Positions 39,201 to 50,849 of a stretch of DNA of 64,000 nucleotides are shown here, in pieces. Source of the stretch: Colius striatus (lineage: Eukaryota; Chordata; Aves; Coliiformes; Coliidae). The stretch spans positions 79,862,367 to 79,926,366 of the forward strand of contig NC_084760.1 of assembly GCF_028858725.1 (NCBI RefSeq). The letters are read 5' to 3'. A program made the position numbers and the translations under genes. The notes under the pieces are model-generated. The model was not told where the DNA came from, made no database searches, and saw only the letters and a program-made list of their open reading frames with translations. How positions within the stretch are numbered: position 1 is the stretch's first letter; each line of letters begins with the position of its first letter.

Positions 39201-42200
39201 ATAAGTGGAAAACCAGGCAGGTTAAAATGGAAGGCTTAAAATTTGAAGGTGTGCAACCTTTGCAATGTTAAAAAAATGTCAGCTGTAGTTCTCCAGTCAT
39301 CTGAGTCTCAGACATGAGGGGAACAGATGTTCTGTGTAAAGGGAAGCAAGATTCAAGCTGCTTAAAATCTAAGCATTTTAGTGTTTGGTTACAAAATCAA
39401 TTTTGGCCTAACTTACAAATTCATAGATAAATTGTTCAAGTTAAATTATTACCAAGAGAATGCGAAAACCTTTAAAATGTCATTAATCAACAATGTTATT
39501 CTCAGATTATATTTTATCATCAAGTAACACTGAAGAAAACTGGCAGGAATGGAAAACGATTATGAGAGAAAATGCTGCAAACGCTTGTTTCACAAAGCAT
39601 TAATAGAGAAAACTTTCAATCCAGGACAATAAACATTTAAAAACATGATGTTCAAAGTCACCAGAGAAGATGAAGAGTTATCTGCAAATATTTCCAAGGG
39701 AATTTACAGGAAAATTTTGAAGAAGCTGGAGAGCCAAATAATCTGAGATTGAAGATTCTGTGAGGCATGCTGGGACAGGACAAAAGAGACTTAGTAAATG
39801 GCAATGAGTCAGGTGTCATGGTTTAGCAAGGAGCTTTTTTTTGCTTGGTAACAGGGGGAGCGGGTTGCAGTGAAGACCCAGTAAAGAGTTTTTGGACTCT
39901 CCCCCAGCTCCTGAGTTCAGACCCACCTCCGGCCCGGCTGGGTCAATCTGGCGCCTCTGCCATCACTATTTAGGGATGGGAATTTGAAGTGCTGGGAGGA
40001 GGTGTAAGAGTGACACAAGGTGGAAGCGACCACGCGGACCCCACAGTCAGAGAAGGAGAAAGGAAGGAGGAGTGCAGGACCAGAGACCCCTCTACAAGCC
40101 ATGTGAGAATGCAGGCTTTACCCCTGCAACCCATGCAGGGCCATGGCAGGACTGAGAGCCACCAGCAGCTCCCTGTGAGTGCGCCCGGATGGGCAAGAGA
40201 CTGTGTGAGGAGGTGGCCATGGCACAGGCCATGCTGGAGAGCCTGTGCACTGCAGAGCAGCCCCACACGAGAGGCAGAGAGGAGCTGCAGCCTTTGGGAT
40301 AAATGCACATGTGTGTGAGGTACCCCATGGATGTGCAGGGAGGACTGGTGCGGAGCCCACCTGCCCTGAGGAGAGACAAACAGCAGAAGCTATCAGGAAT
40401 AGACTGAAATCCCCATTACCCGGCCCCCTGGGCCATTCAGGATGGGAGGAAGTAAAAGCACCTGGATCAGGACTCTGAGACAGGGAAGAGGGAAGGAGTG
40501 GGGAGAAGGTGATCTTAAAGGGCTGGTCGGACTCTTCATTGTTGTACCACTCTGTGTTGTTTTGTGTTGGTTATGTTTTGGGGTTTTATGGTTATGCTTT
40601 AGTTGGTGTTGCATTAAATTATTTTGTTTTCTTCCCCAAGCCGAGTAACCTGGTCTGTTTTTTCCTGGACCTTAAGTGGCAATTAAGCTCTCCCTGCCCT
40701 TTGGCAATCTTCAGGTCTTTGGTACTTGAGGCTAATCGTGGTCTTTTGTCCCATGATGGGCCTAAAACAGGACAGTGAGGTTAAGACAGATCTGACTGAA
40801 ATAAAAAGGAATGCATTCCTTCTGAGAGATGGAAATAATCAAAAAGTGTTTAGAAGGTTTGAATAACTATCCAACACCTGCTTGATTCAAGCGGAATGCA
40901 AGAACAGTTCGGTACTTGTGAAATTAAATATTCAGTGAGAGAATATTGAGCAGATAAGGATTTGATAAATTTCTTAAATAAAAGCTGATGTAGGAGAAGA
41001 CTATATGAGAATGAGCAAAACATTGTGCTTGAATTCTTAAGTGCAGCAAACAGGGAGTGCTGAGCCCAACTTTTTGCAGACTTGATGGGAACATACAGTA
41101 CAAGTTGCAGTTAGTACCACAGCTTTTATAGTAGAGACAATATGGACAAGCAGGGTATTCTCTTTCAGGTTTGAGGGATTTAATATGGTATTCCTTTTGA
41201 ATAAAGTAACTTCTTTTAAGTCTTTCTTCCTTTCTCTTTCCACTGTGACTCTCAGATTGCTTATTAGATCCTTCTCTGTCTGAAATACAGAGATGGGTCA
41301 TTCTTTCTCCACTTTGCACAGGTGTTCTTCATTTTAAGTAATATGTTCAGATCAGATGAGATTTAATATTTCTGCAACTTTCATATGAGAGACGTGCAAA
41401 AATGAATATTGTAAGGAAACCTTCTGAAACTACTCAACAGGCTAAGGAGCATGAATCTGTAAGCCTCTACAATATACAAACTGCTGATTTCAGCTACTCT
41501 AAGTGTATCACATTCCTTAATGTGATTAACCTATTTGAGAAATTACTCTTCTTATGCAGAAATGTTTTTTTTCTCATGCTAAACCCACCTGATAACCTTT
41601 ACATCACCCTTTTCCCTACTTAAGCTCTGCAGCCACTGAAATCAATGTTTTCCTTCTTACTCTAGTGGAAGTAGGGTCAAATCAATGGCTTTCAAACATT
41701 ACTAAGGCAGAAATGCTCACTGTTCAACTCTTATTAATGTGGCCTCATCTAAACACTTAACATTTCAATTTAAAAAGAGATATGTTTGGCCACCTATCAA
41801 GTGCCTTTTGTATGTATGTATCCTTCCTAAGCATCAAAAGGAAGACCAGTTTCTCTTCTCTGTTTAGGTATAAATTGATTTATGTACAAAACACAATTTG
41901 AGGCTATCGCAGTCCCTTCCCAAGGCTTAATTTTGTCTGGTAACATGACTATGGTGTGTCAAACAATAGTAACACACATGAATTGTGCACTAGAAAGTAA
42001 TCAAAAGATTTTGTTCAAACACATATATAAATCTCAAGACAGATTATGGAATATATCTGTATCCTTTATATGCAGAGATAGATAATTTATTACTTTTAAT
42101 CGTGAAGATTACATTTATATCCATTCACACTCAGGAGTTTGTATGAATGGTTTTGCTGCATGCTTACTCTTTCAACAGCAGTCTTAGATTTCTGACATGC

Positions 42201-45200
42201 AGCCCACTAAGTTTTAGATCTTACATTGATTGAACACACCTGTGATTTGAATTCCATCTTGGAAATAGGTTTTATTGATACCATGTTATATCAAATGTAA
42301 TTTTCTGCTTTGGTGACTGGTTATTCTGCTAGGTGAAGATGAATTTCAGAGAAAAAGATGTGAATTAGAAACAAAGATCCATTTATATCTCAGGACTGTG
42401 TAACTAAGGTTAGCAATTTTAGCCTAGACTCAACCTACACAATCATGGGAACTGGTGAATAAAGTTCTTGTGTCAGCCAGGGTCAAGGAAATCCTTGTGA
42501 AATAAATATTCTAGAATTTTATACTCTTAAATCCTGTGAAATTGGAAACTTTTACTCTAAAATGTTATTGTCTCAAGTGGGGGGAAAAGTAAATTTTCGC
42601 TCACAGTGGGATATTAAACCTGCATCTCCTGCCTTACAGAGAGCAAACAGTTTCTACTTCCATATACATTGCACTGAAAATATATCTGTGTAAAACACAT
42701 TTAAATAGCATAAAATAAAATAAGATCAACTTTATGGAACTATACAGACAAAAGAGTAGTTAACTTCAAAAGATCAAAAATATTGATAAAGATGGGAAAA
42801 TAAAACTATATTCACCTGTGATATGGATACAAGGATCATATAGTCAATCTCAGTTAACTTGTCCATTAACTAGACACAGAGAAATCGTTAATTGTAAAAA
42901 ACATTTTATTTTGCACAAGAGACCATATGGGGCAGTATACAACTCTGAAGTAAGCTTGGCAGCTGAAAGCAAACTGCCAGCTTCCCCTGTTCTATTCAAA
43001 ATATTAGACACACTTTCTGAGACTTTTCCTCCAGTAATAAACACAAATGGAAAAGGCATTTAAAACACAAGTTTAAAAGAAAATTGTAAAGAAACCAGTT
43101 GTGCAATTTTGCTTCTGAGATAGGCTGTGCTGCCATTCGATGAGACCTGGACAGGCTAGAGAGTTGGGCAGAGAGAATCTAACGAAATTCTACACGGGTA
43201 AGTGTAGACTCTTGCATCTGGGAAAGAAGAACTCTGTACAAGTACAGGTTGGGGAATGAACAGTTAGACAGTAGTGTAGGGGAAAGGGACCTGGGGGTCC
43301 TGCTGGTCAGCAGGATGAGCATGAGCCAGCAATGTGCCCTCGTGACCAAGAAGGTCAATGACATCCTGGGGTGTATTAGAAGGGCTGTGGGCAGTAGGTC
43401 GAGAGAGGTTCTCTTCCTCCTCTACTCTGGCCTTGTGAGACCACATCTGGAATATTGTGTCCAGTTCTGGGCCACTCAGTTCAAGAAGGACAGGGAGCTG
43501 CTGGAGAGAGTTCAGCACAGGGCCACAAAGATGATGAGGGAAGTGGAGCATCTCCCTTATGATGAAAGGCTGAGGGAGTTGAGGCTCTTTAGCTTGGAGG
43601 AGACAGAGAGGTGATCTCATTAATGTTTACAAATATGTAAAGAGCAGGTGTCAGTAGGATGGATCATCCAATGATACAACAAGGGGCAATGGGTACAAGC
43701 TGGAACATAAGAGGTTCCAAAGAAACACAAGGAAGAATTTCTTCACTGTGAGGGTGAGGGAACACTGACACAGCCTGCCTAGATGGGTTGTTTAGTCTCT
43801 TTCTCTGGGGACATTCAAAATCCCCCTGGACAAGTTCCTGTGTGACCTACTCTAGGTGGCCCTGGTCTGGCAGGAGGGTGGGACTAGATGATCTTTTGAG
43901 GTCTCTTCCAACCCTTGAGATTCTGTAATTCTATGATAGGTCAGGTGAAGGAGAAATCATCATTCCTGGAGCCCAGTCTTACATTGCACTGAAAAGTGCC
44001 TGTGCATTATTGTTTGTTCTTTTTAATTCTAGCTTAGGGTGCAAAAGATATGACTCTCCTGAATAATGCATCAACACATCAACTGGAAATTGTTGTTCCA
44101 AAGAACAATAGGGCAGAAAGGTTGTGCAACCTTAGTTCAATTCAGTACAAAGTTAAAGAGAGTAACAGTTATGGTTTGCTTGAGCTGATTTGGCTGACTC
44201 TACTAAACTGGACCAACAAATGTTTTGTTCCATCAGCTTTTATGTGGGATGAGTAACCTCCAGGAACCGAGAAATAAACAGGTCAAACTAGGTCTGAAAC
44301 CTGCCAGCCATTTGCAAAGTGAATAGTGACTGTCCTGATTATGGAGCATTTACTATAGATACACAAAATTTTCAATAACAATCAGAATATATTTTACAAG
44401 TGTAAGAATATCCAGTTTTCATTATCTAATGATATATCGGCTATATGTTTGTTACAAAGTAGGAAACATTAGATATAAAGAGCATTGTTATAAAATTGTA
44501 GGTAAAGCCACTCATCAGAAAAAGATTAAGTGTATAATGAGAAGAAGAGAGAGCAGGAGGGAGAAAAAGAGAGCAAGTGAGAGGTAGAGAGGGAAAGAGG
44601 AAGAGGGAAGGAGAGAAAACACCTTCATTTATTGTTAGAGAACATGCAGGTATGTGTTTTCTTGTACTCTACTTTGCTTGAAGATTATGAAATACAAGGA
44701 AGAATTTCTTCACTGTGAGGGTGAGGGAGCACTGGCACAGGCTGTCCAGATGGGTTGTGGAGTCTCCTTCTCTGGGGACATTCAAAACTCACCTGGATGA
44801 GTTCCTATGTGACCTACTCTAGCTGGTCCTGCTTTGGCAGGAGGGTTGGACTAGATGATCTTTTGAGGTCCCTTCCAGCCCTTGGGATTCTGTGATTCTG
44901 TTATGAAAGATCTATTACCCCAAATTTAAAACAGAAGTTTTGAAACCAGAGGTGACTGATGATGAAACAACCAAAACGATTACATTTTTCTACTGTAGAG
45001 AACAAACCAGTGTTTTAAAATATCGAATGCACTATCTTTGTGGAATAATATGCTGCATAAATGTAGCATCAGCACATATTTTAACAGCAAGTCTATTTAG
45101 GTTATATATTACATAGTCTTAAAATCTTTTCTTTTTGGTTTGTAGCCTCCTGAATACATTCCAAAAGAGATATAGTCTCCTTATATAGCAAAATTGAGTG

Positions 45201-48200
45201 ATAACAGGCTTGCTTTTCTTAGTTATCCGTCATGGGGTCTCTAGTGACAGGTTTCCAGGGTCCCAGACCAACAAGTCAAAAGGACAGTTACAAGAAACTT
45301 CCTGCAATATGATTGCAAAATGAGTAAATGATAAAAATTTATTTTTCACACAGCCATTTTTCATGTAACTGGAAATGTGGTGTTTGAGTGTGATATTTGC
45401 AAATGCATTATGATGAACTGCACTTCTACTCAAAGTACATTTTCTTACAAGTAAAGAAGAGAAAAACAACCAGTTTACCTGTTAGTTGATAAATGCTGTG
45501 AGGAGTTGATAAAGTGGGGATAAACAGTTGCAGTATTTGGTGAGCTAACCATCTCTGGCTTTTCCTGCTGGGTTTAGATTGAAAACCAAAATTATGTAGG
45601 ATAGGATTTTTTTAGAGTGCTTAATATTGGCCTACAGGTCTTAGCAATAACAAGGTAGGGAATGACTCATTCAGAAAACACAGAGTCTGAATCACACTTT
45701 TTTTTTTTCACTTGGACAAACACTTCTGAACAAAGAGAAAAGTGTTTGGGATTGGTTCAAGTATTTTTAAGCTCAAGTTACAGGTTATTAATATGTAACA
45801 GCATGTGTTCTATGATTTGAGTTTCTTAGGGTGTTCAGATGTATAGATAGGTCAAGATCCAAGAAATCAATCCCAATTACTTTTTCCAGCATTCTAATCT
45901 TCTACTGATGAATCATGAGAGGCTGAATCCTAGACCTCTACTGTTAAGGGATGGAGAAAAATGCGCTCCAGTGGATTCAAGAAGTGCTTTGAAAAAAACA
46001 GATATTTAGAGAAGAAGGTGACTAAAGCATTATCTTCTTTGGCACTAATATGGTTAGGGATTTTAACCTGAAAAATGCTTTGCAATGATAACTTGGAATT
46101 GAGTTAGTTAGGTGGCACTTTATAGAAGTTCAGATTAAGTTCACTATTTACTTTAGGCTTTTTTTGTTAAAAATACAGTTTAAATTTATACTTATAAGAA
46201 CTAAAGCAAATACTACTTAAACTCGTCTTTGTTTATAACAACTTTTTTTGCCAAGGAGTAAATCTTCTCTTCCAGTTAGTAGTAAGTGATATGAAATGGA
46301 CTGCACCCAGCACCCTTTTTCACTAGGCTGATGTTCATTTTTTAGCAGTACTTTACTGTGAGATGCCATGTCACTACTTTGAAGACATTGAAAAAGTGTT
46401 GGAAGGGGAGAAAGAGAAAGCTATGTTGTTGTTTCAGTTGATCCTCCTCTGGACCCTCTTGTACTGTCTCCTGTGTTTGTGAAATTGCCTAGCTTTCAGA
46501 ATGACTGTGTTATGAGCTTCTAATATACTGTTTAAAATGACATCTCTTTAGTCCATTTTTAGCTGAATTTTGTTAAATTACAGCACTCTGATGGGTTCTT
46601 AAGCAGTCAATGATGACAGTGGTGGGCCTCAGCTAGACAGGGAGGGAATACACACTCTGTTAGGAGAGCTGCTGACCTCGTGGGAGCTTAGCAAAGCTGA
46701 AGGGTTACTGGAGTCTTTAAAAACAAAGATAGAAACCAACTATGTTTGCTGGGATTTGTCCATATTGCAGCTATAACTGCCATCTTCTAATACATACATT
46801 ACAAACGTGGTGAAATTATAGTTTTGCTAGCAGTAAAAAAGATTGTTTTTTTCCAACAAATGATTATTCATGTTATGTTTCTTCAGAGTTTTTGGCATTT
46901 GGGACCATTTTTGGCTTTTGATCAAGTTGTTTGGAGGAATGTCAAATAGAATATAGAAAGAGTACAAAAGAAGGGGTTTGCTTCATTTGTGCTACCTTCA
47001 TATAAGGATACTTCACATTAGCTTTACCTGATTTGCATTGGCAGAAGCACAGGTGAATCAGGTCCCAAATCCCATCCTTCATACTTCTTTCTATCTAGTC
47101 AATTAACTACTGATTTAAGAAGTGATATAAGATGTCACATTTACATGAAAATGGAAGAAATAAAAAATTGTTTCATACCTGTAGATTTATTACCTCTTCA
47201 GACCACCAGATTTCAAAGTCTTTTTGCAGCTTCATCTTGGCTTTTTCCATAAGGAGCTGCAGGTGTTCAATTTCTACCTTCAGCACTTTCAAGCGATTGA
47301 ACATTGTTTTATAACTAATATGGAAAGAAAAAAATGTATTACAGATCTTCCAACACATATCTGAATAAAGCTTTATCCTGCCCAGAATAGTTACAGATTT
47401 AAACTACAAAAGAATATATAATAATCAGAGATGGGGGAGACACGGAAAGCTACATCTCATATTTTTAAGAGCTTAATTGGACAATAAGAACAAGAAACTT
47501 TTACTGCAAAGCTTCGACTTCCCTAAAGAAATTAGTGAAATTCAGGTGGCATCAAATATGTCATTTACTTATTTTGATTTCTCAGAATGTTAGCATTAAT
47601 AAACAACTGGTCACTAGAGCGTGGACTCAGATAGGACCTGAGACTGATTCTACTTTCAGACGGAAGCTTCATGAATGAGGCCTCTTGGCTAACATATAGT
47701 TGGAGATTTACCAGTAGTATGAAATAGCCAGAAGTTTCCTCATAGTTTGGTCATAATGCTAGCAAGTTACTTAGAACTGACGTCTTTGTATCTATTTTCT
47801 TTTATCCTCTTGGCTAAAGTGACATTAGAGCAAGGATTGATTAATCGATATGTCTTCTGCATATTAGTTACACTTAGTCAACCCTGAATAGTCTAAAGGT
47901 TTTCCTTAGGTCATGGAAGGGAGGACATTTCTGGATCAACTGAAAGGCTTCACAATACATTTGTATTCAAGCAATAAGTTTGTAACTCTAATCCTCTGGG
48001 AGGACAGTAAACTGTTTTTTGTTTCTTTTTAGCCATTAGCAAAGCATAAATTTTCCCTGCTCGTGCACTGTGGCAACTTACAGACAAACCAACAGCATAT
48101 AGACACAAAGTTAAAAACTGTTAGTGTACCAAAAAGCTGGCATTTTTAAAATGTCAGAGAAAACCCTGAGGGTAGCTGTATGTGTAGAATTGTAATTGGA

Positions 48201-48346
48201 ATATACTATCAATATAATTTATCTTCTGAAGGATGGCAGAAGTTTGAGGCAGAAGTAAAACCTTTTTTTTTCTTCTTCAATTTGCATTCTAAGCTTCTCT
48301 TCTACTGGATCAAGAGTATTTAGCTCTTCAGAAGGACTGGAAACAG
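30194..48346 (-). CDS. KIF6: KIF6 3' part: five C-terminal coding exons
   Basis: KIF6 is a kinesin-9 family motor linked to motile cilia. Only its C-terminal tail is visible; the motor domain must lie beyond the right edge. Exons 48346-48262, 47314-47179, 45567-45479, 33393-33287 and 30210-30194 join in phase (1, 2, 0, 2, 1) to give 143 residues and a stop. The order is an acidic linker with [17 protein letters not shown], a coiled coil with [20 protein letters not shown], a serine-rich linker, then [16 protein letters not shown] and the ending GLGNK. These match the recalled human KIF6 tail ([34 protein letters not shown]). About 45 residues of the human tail between the third and fourth exons have no counterpart here. 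Several CR1 copies and a solo LTR sit in the introns. Confidence 0.93.
33287..33393 (-). CDS. KIF6: KIF6 penultimate coding exon
   Basis: The acceptor TTGTATTTCAG opens the exon and a GTAAAT donor closes it. It encodes [20 protein letters not shown] followed by [15 protein letters not shown]. The PLTGDSQ and AFIKARQ blocks are near-identical to human KIF6. It starts with one base completing a codon and ends with one spare base. Confidence 0.95.
34088..34174 (+). mobile_element. Short CR1 3' end in a KIF6 intron
   Basis: Only the last ~87 nt of a CR1 are present, including GTTGGACTAGATGATCTTTA and the CAAACCCCTACCATT terminus. It is antisense to KIF6. Confidence 0.85.
35906..36139 (-). other. 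Unassigned protein-like open frame (77 codons, no Met)
   Basis: The frame runs from just after a TGA at 36142-36140 to a TAA at 35908-35906. It has no methionine, so it could only be an internal or terminal exon or a pseudogene piece. The sequence looks protein-like: [39 protein letters not shown], then [20 protein letters not shown]. It is more GC-rich than its surroundings. A weak acceptor (CACCAG) lies at about 36134. I do not recognise the family. It sits in the KIF6 intron between the third and fourth placed exons and does not resemble the human KIF6 tail. Confidence 0.25.
36174..36187 (+). promoter_or_regulatory. CTCF-like core motif
   Basis: CCAGTAGATGGCAG fits the CTCF core consensus CCASYAGRKGGCRS at all 14 positions. 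It lies in a KIF6 intron and could be an insulator or loop-anchor site. A match by sequence alone does not show occupancy. Confidence 0.45.
36934..37905 (-). mobile_element. CR1 copy, ~970 bp, with reverse-transcriptase remnant
   Basis: A minus-strand CR1 that still has a 266-codon open frame (37900-37100) for the C-terminal part of ORF2. It includes the catalytic FADD motif ([11 protein letters not shown]), the DILGCIKRA block and the [13 protein letters not shown] terminus. The 3' end lies at the left with CAGAATCATAGAATC on the plus strand. The frame lacks 29 codons present in the 43-kb copy. It lies in sense orientation in a KIF6 intron, and endonuclease and N-terminal RT are missing, so it cannot move by itself. 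Confidence 0.96.
39814..40774 (+). mobile_element. Solo LTR of an endogenous retrovirus, 961 bp
   Basis: The element starts TGTCATGGTTTAG and ends CTAAAACAGGACA. These ends are imperfect inverted repeats (11 of 13) with the TG...CA termini of LTRs. The flanks GTCAGG and GTGAGG form a 6-bp target duplication with one mismatch. An ATTAAA polyadenylation-type signal lies near 40614, followed by a T-rich stretch, as expected for R/U5. GC content is higher than the surroundings. No internal retroviral genes remain. The overlapping short open frames on both strands are not genes. The strand is inferred from the polyadenylation signal. Confidence 0.8.
43125..43938 (+). mobile_element. CR1 copy, ~815 bp, inverted relative to the 37-kb copy
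   Basis: A plus-strand 5'-truncated CR1. The open frame 43249-43614 encodes [40 protein letters not shown] and the [20 protein letters not shown] block, then breaks by frameshift and stop. The 3' end has GGACTAGATGATCTTTTGAG and ATTCTGTAATTCTATGA. It is antisense to KIF6. Confidence 0.95.
44540..44620 (+). repeat. Purine-only (GA-rich) tract
   Basis: About 80 nt of almost pure G and A (units such as GAGAGAGCAGGAGGGAGAAA). Such homopurine tracts can form triplex DNA and often mutate by slippage. It lies about 70 nt upstream of a truncated CR1. Confidence 0.85.
44693..44905 (+). mobile_element. CR1 3' end, very similar to the 43-kb copy
   Basis: A plus-strand CR1 fragment starting at AAGGAAGAATTTCTTCACTG and running to GGGATTCTGTGATTCTG. 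It closely matches the last 220 nt of the copy ending at 43938, so both come from the same subfamily. Confidence 0.93.
45479..45567 (-). CDS. KIF6: KIF6 exon with tandem (NAGNAG) acceptor
   Basis: After TTTTCAATCTAAACC the acceptor reads CAGCAG, so splicing can start at 45567 or 45564 and adds or drops one glutamine without shifting frame. The exon encodes [18 protein letters not shown] then [10 protein letters not shown] and ends in phase 2 at CAG followed by GTAAAC. It aligns with the human KIF6 stretch VNSPAVNSLDHTKPFL then QTSDSQHEWS. It has a serine- and threonine-rich, probably unstructured composition. The match is weaker than for neighbouring exons, but phase, position and the V-S-P and S-Q-H residues agree. 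Confidence 0.82.
47179..47314 (-). CDS. KIF6: KIF6 coiled-coil exon
   Basis: The acceptor TTCCATATTAG opens the exon and CAG followed by GTATGA closes it in phase 0. It encodes [40 protein letters not shown] and VINLQ, nearly colinear with human KIF6. The heptad pattern of leucine and isoleucine suggests a coiled coil. Confidence 0.96.
48262..48346 (-). CDS. KIF6: KIF6 exon upstream of the coiled coil
   Basis: The acceptor ATTTCTGTTTCAG opens the exon, and AAAAAG followed by GTTTTA closes it; the donor is weak after the G. It encodes [20 protein letters not shown] then QIEEEKK. EEKLR.Q.EEEK matches human KIF6. It starts with two bases, so the exon upstream must end with one spare base. Confidence 0.9.
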
Positions 48347-50849
48347 CTGAAACAGAAATGATCAGACGTAAGCAGTGTCCATATGATGTACAAAGAAACA
48401 ACTTTTAGTTATAAAACCTTATTTTTAAGAGGTATATAATGAAATGAAGGTTGCTAACAGTTTCTCTCTTCTGGAAATGTTTCTCCAAATTCCTTATTTA
48501 GCTCTTACTGAGTATGAGACACTTGATAACTAGTGATTTGACTTAAGTTCATTTTTGGTCTGGGTTTAGTTGGTTTTTTTTTTTTTGTTTTTAGTAAAGC
48601 CTGGAATATTCATTTTAGATATGAATAAAAGTTAGTTCACCAGTTCATTTTAAAACCCAATCTTTGGCATAATAAACCTAACAAATGCATTCAACCTGAC
48701 AGTTTTGAGTCAAAACCAAGACCAGAACAGCACAGTTGTTGTGAAAAGAAAATACAACAGTAGCTATGTTGGTGGCTGGAAATACAGAAACAGAAAGAAA
48801 ATACAAATCCTGAAGGATAAATTAACTTGAGTAAGCAATAAATTATGAAAATTAATATAAATAAGGAAAATGTCCTGAAACTGTGTGAGAAGTTTTTCAA
48901 GGTAAAGGAGAACTGATGAAATACCTTAAGAGTAACCTAAGCTAACCCAAGAAAGCAGCTTAGGATTTTCCTATCCTATAACAGACCTAGTTAGCATGTA
49001 ATAAACATTGCATAAGAGATGGCAAAACAGTCTTTCAATCATGGTTATATGTTAAACAGTGAAAGGAAATGTAAAGTTACCTACTAATATTACAACAGTT
49101 TCTATTTCTAGGATGAATGGGAATAGTCTAAGGTTCCCAAGAAAACACATTTAACCTTTTTAACTGCAGAAAAAGGAAAGAAACAAATGATTTGCTGTAC
49201 AATACATGCAAGTTTCCATCCTGACTGTTATTTCTGCCAAGAAAATAAATTCTACATCAACCTGTCATGGGGCCTGAGGAGTGCACCCTCACTTTGAGGA
49301 GAGGAATTTTGTCTGAAACAAGAGGGCAGTAACAACCTCTCTCCGCCTGTCAGCGTGCCAGCTGAAACCATTAATCTTTTGTTGCAGCACCCTGTAGCTT
49401 AATACAGATGGAGTTGAAAAGCATTTATTTAATTTAGAGTACTTGGGTCAAGGATGTTAATACAGATGACCAAGGTGGACAAAGCCCATGCACAATTCTC
49501 ATCTCATACATCAAAAGGCTTTGCAGGATGTGTAGATTACAGAAGAAGGATAGAGTGAAGATCTTTGTGGCAGAGTGTGTACACTCAAAAGATTAAAAAC
49601 CAAAATTCTGGGAATGCTGAATTGAATGCCCAAGCTATGAGGTGTAAGGTGTAAACATCAGGGCAGAGGAGACACTGCAATAGTGGCATCATGTTAACAG
49701 GTTGTGCCCGAACACAATGAATAATACGAAGGCCATCATAACAATGCCAAGAACCTTTAAGGAAAGCAACAAACCTTTCAATGATTACAAGGGATCAGGG
49801 TTTTATGATTTGTCAGATTTCATCTTTGGGATAAAGCACAATGTAGGAAAGCGCAGAACTACAAAGGGAACTTGTGGGGAGAAACTCACTGCAGAGATCC
49901 TGAGGCTTCACACTTCTTCTGACCTCATGAACACACTGCATCCAGTCTTGAAAGGGATGTGCTCTAGTGGAACAAACTTAAATGATTTAGGGAGTTACTG
50001 CCTCCCAAATGATCCATGTTTACACACCACGTGAGCATCCTTAATTTGTTTCCATGTAAAGCCAGACAGACTTAGCTTGAGCCATCTTTGGCAGTAGTTA
50101 ATTCTCCTGAGAGGTAGTTTAACTCTCCTGAACACACTGAAGAACATTTGACCTCTTTGCAAAATCTGTTAAAGTGTCTGAGCTCAGGAAGTAGCAGCTC
50201 TAGCCCCTTAAAATGAAGGGAAATAATAGAGTGAAAGGCTTAACATCTTAAAATATTAATGCTCTTTCTGAAGTGAGGACTTCCCTAGACCAAAAAATTA
50301 CCATATTCTGGTAATCATTATGGAGTGTTGCAAGGCCATAATATTGCAGCTTTCCTTCCCTGATTTATTTGGACATCTAGTACTCGGAAAAATATTTTCA
50401 CAGTAGCTCTGAAAGGGGAGCCAAACTTAGGCAGAATTTTGTCACATATATAAAACTATTCTGCTGCTGATTACACACTGTAGGAGGGAACATTTGGTTG
50501 CAAGTTACCTTCAGAAATAATAATAAAGTCTTTTATATGAGATGAGTACCTCTCCGACACAAAGGCCCAGCATCCTCAACCCTTAATACATCTACACCCA
50601 TTATCTCCAGCAATATGCTGGTGATGAAAGCAAGAAACACAGCTGTGGACAAGGTGAGCAGCATGAAGTTTTGTACATGTACAGAATGGAAAGAGATGAC
50701 TATATTTCAAGCTGATAGGACCTCAGTAGCAAAAATAGCATTGGATATTTTGTCATTAAAATGGATAAAACTTAGACATCCATCATTGTGTTCCAATTAT
50801 AAAAGCAGAAAAGATCTGATAAGAGTATCAGGTCAAGCCTAGGACATAC

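Noticed and set aside
39917-40778. Cluster of overlapping open frames on both strands around 40 kb
   Set aside because: All lie inside the solo LTR, overlap each other in conflicting frames and match no retroviral protein.
40924-41319. 131-codon minus frame
   Set aside because: Lysine-, serine- and leucine-rich chance-like text with no motif, and a second overlapping frame is just as open.
45230-45469. 79-codon minus frame with an ATATTGCAG acceptor
   Set aside because: It lies just downstream of a better KIF6 exon, ends in a stop and shows no KIF6 similarity.
49702-50034. 110-codon plus-strand frame
   Set aside because: It starts at TTG rather than ATG, has no recognisable domain, and a frame this long is expected by chance.
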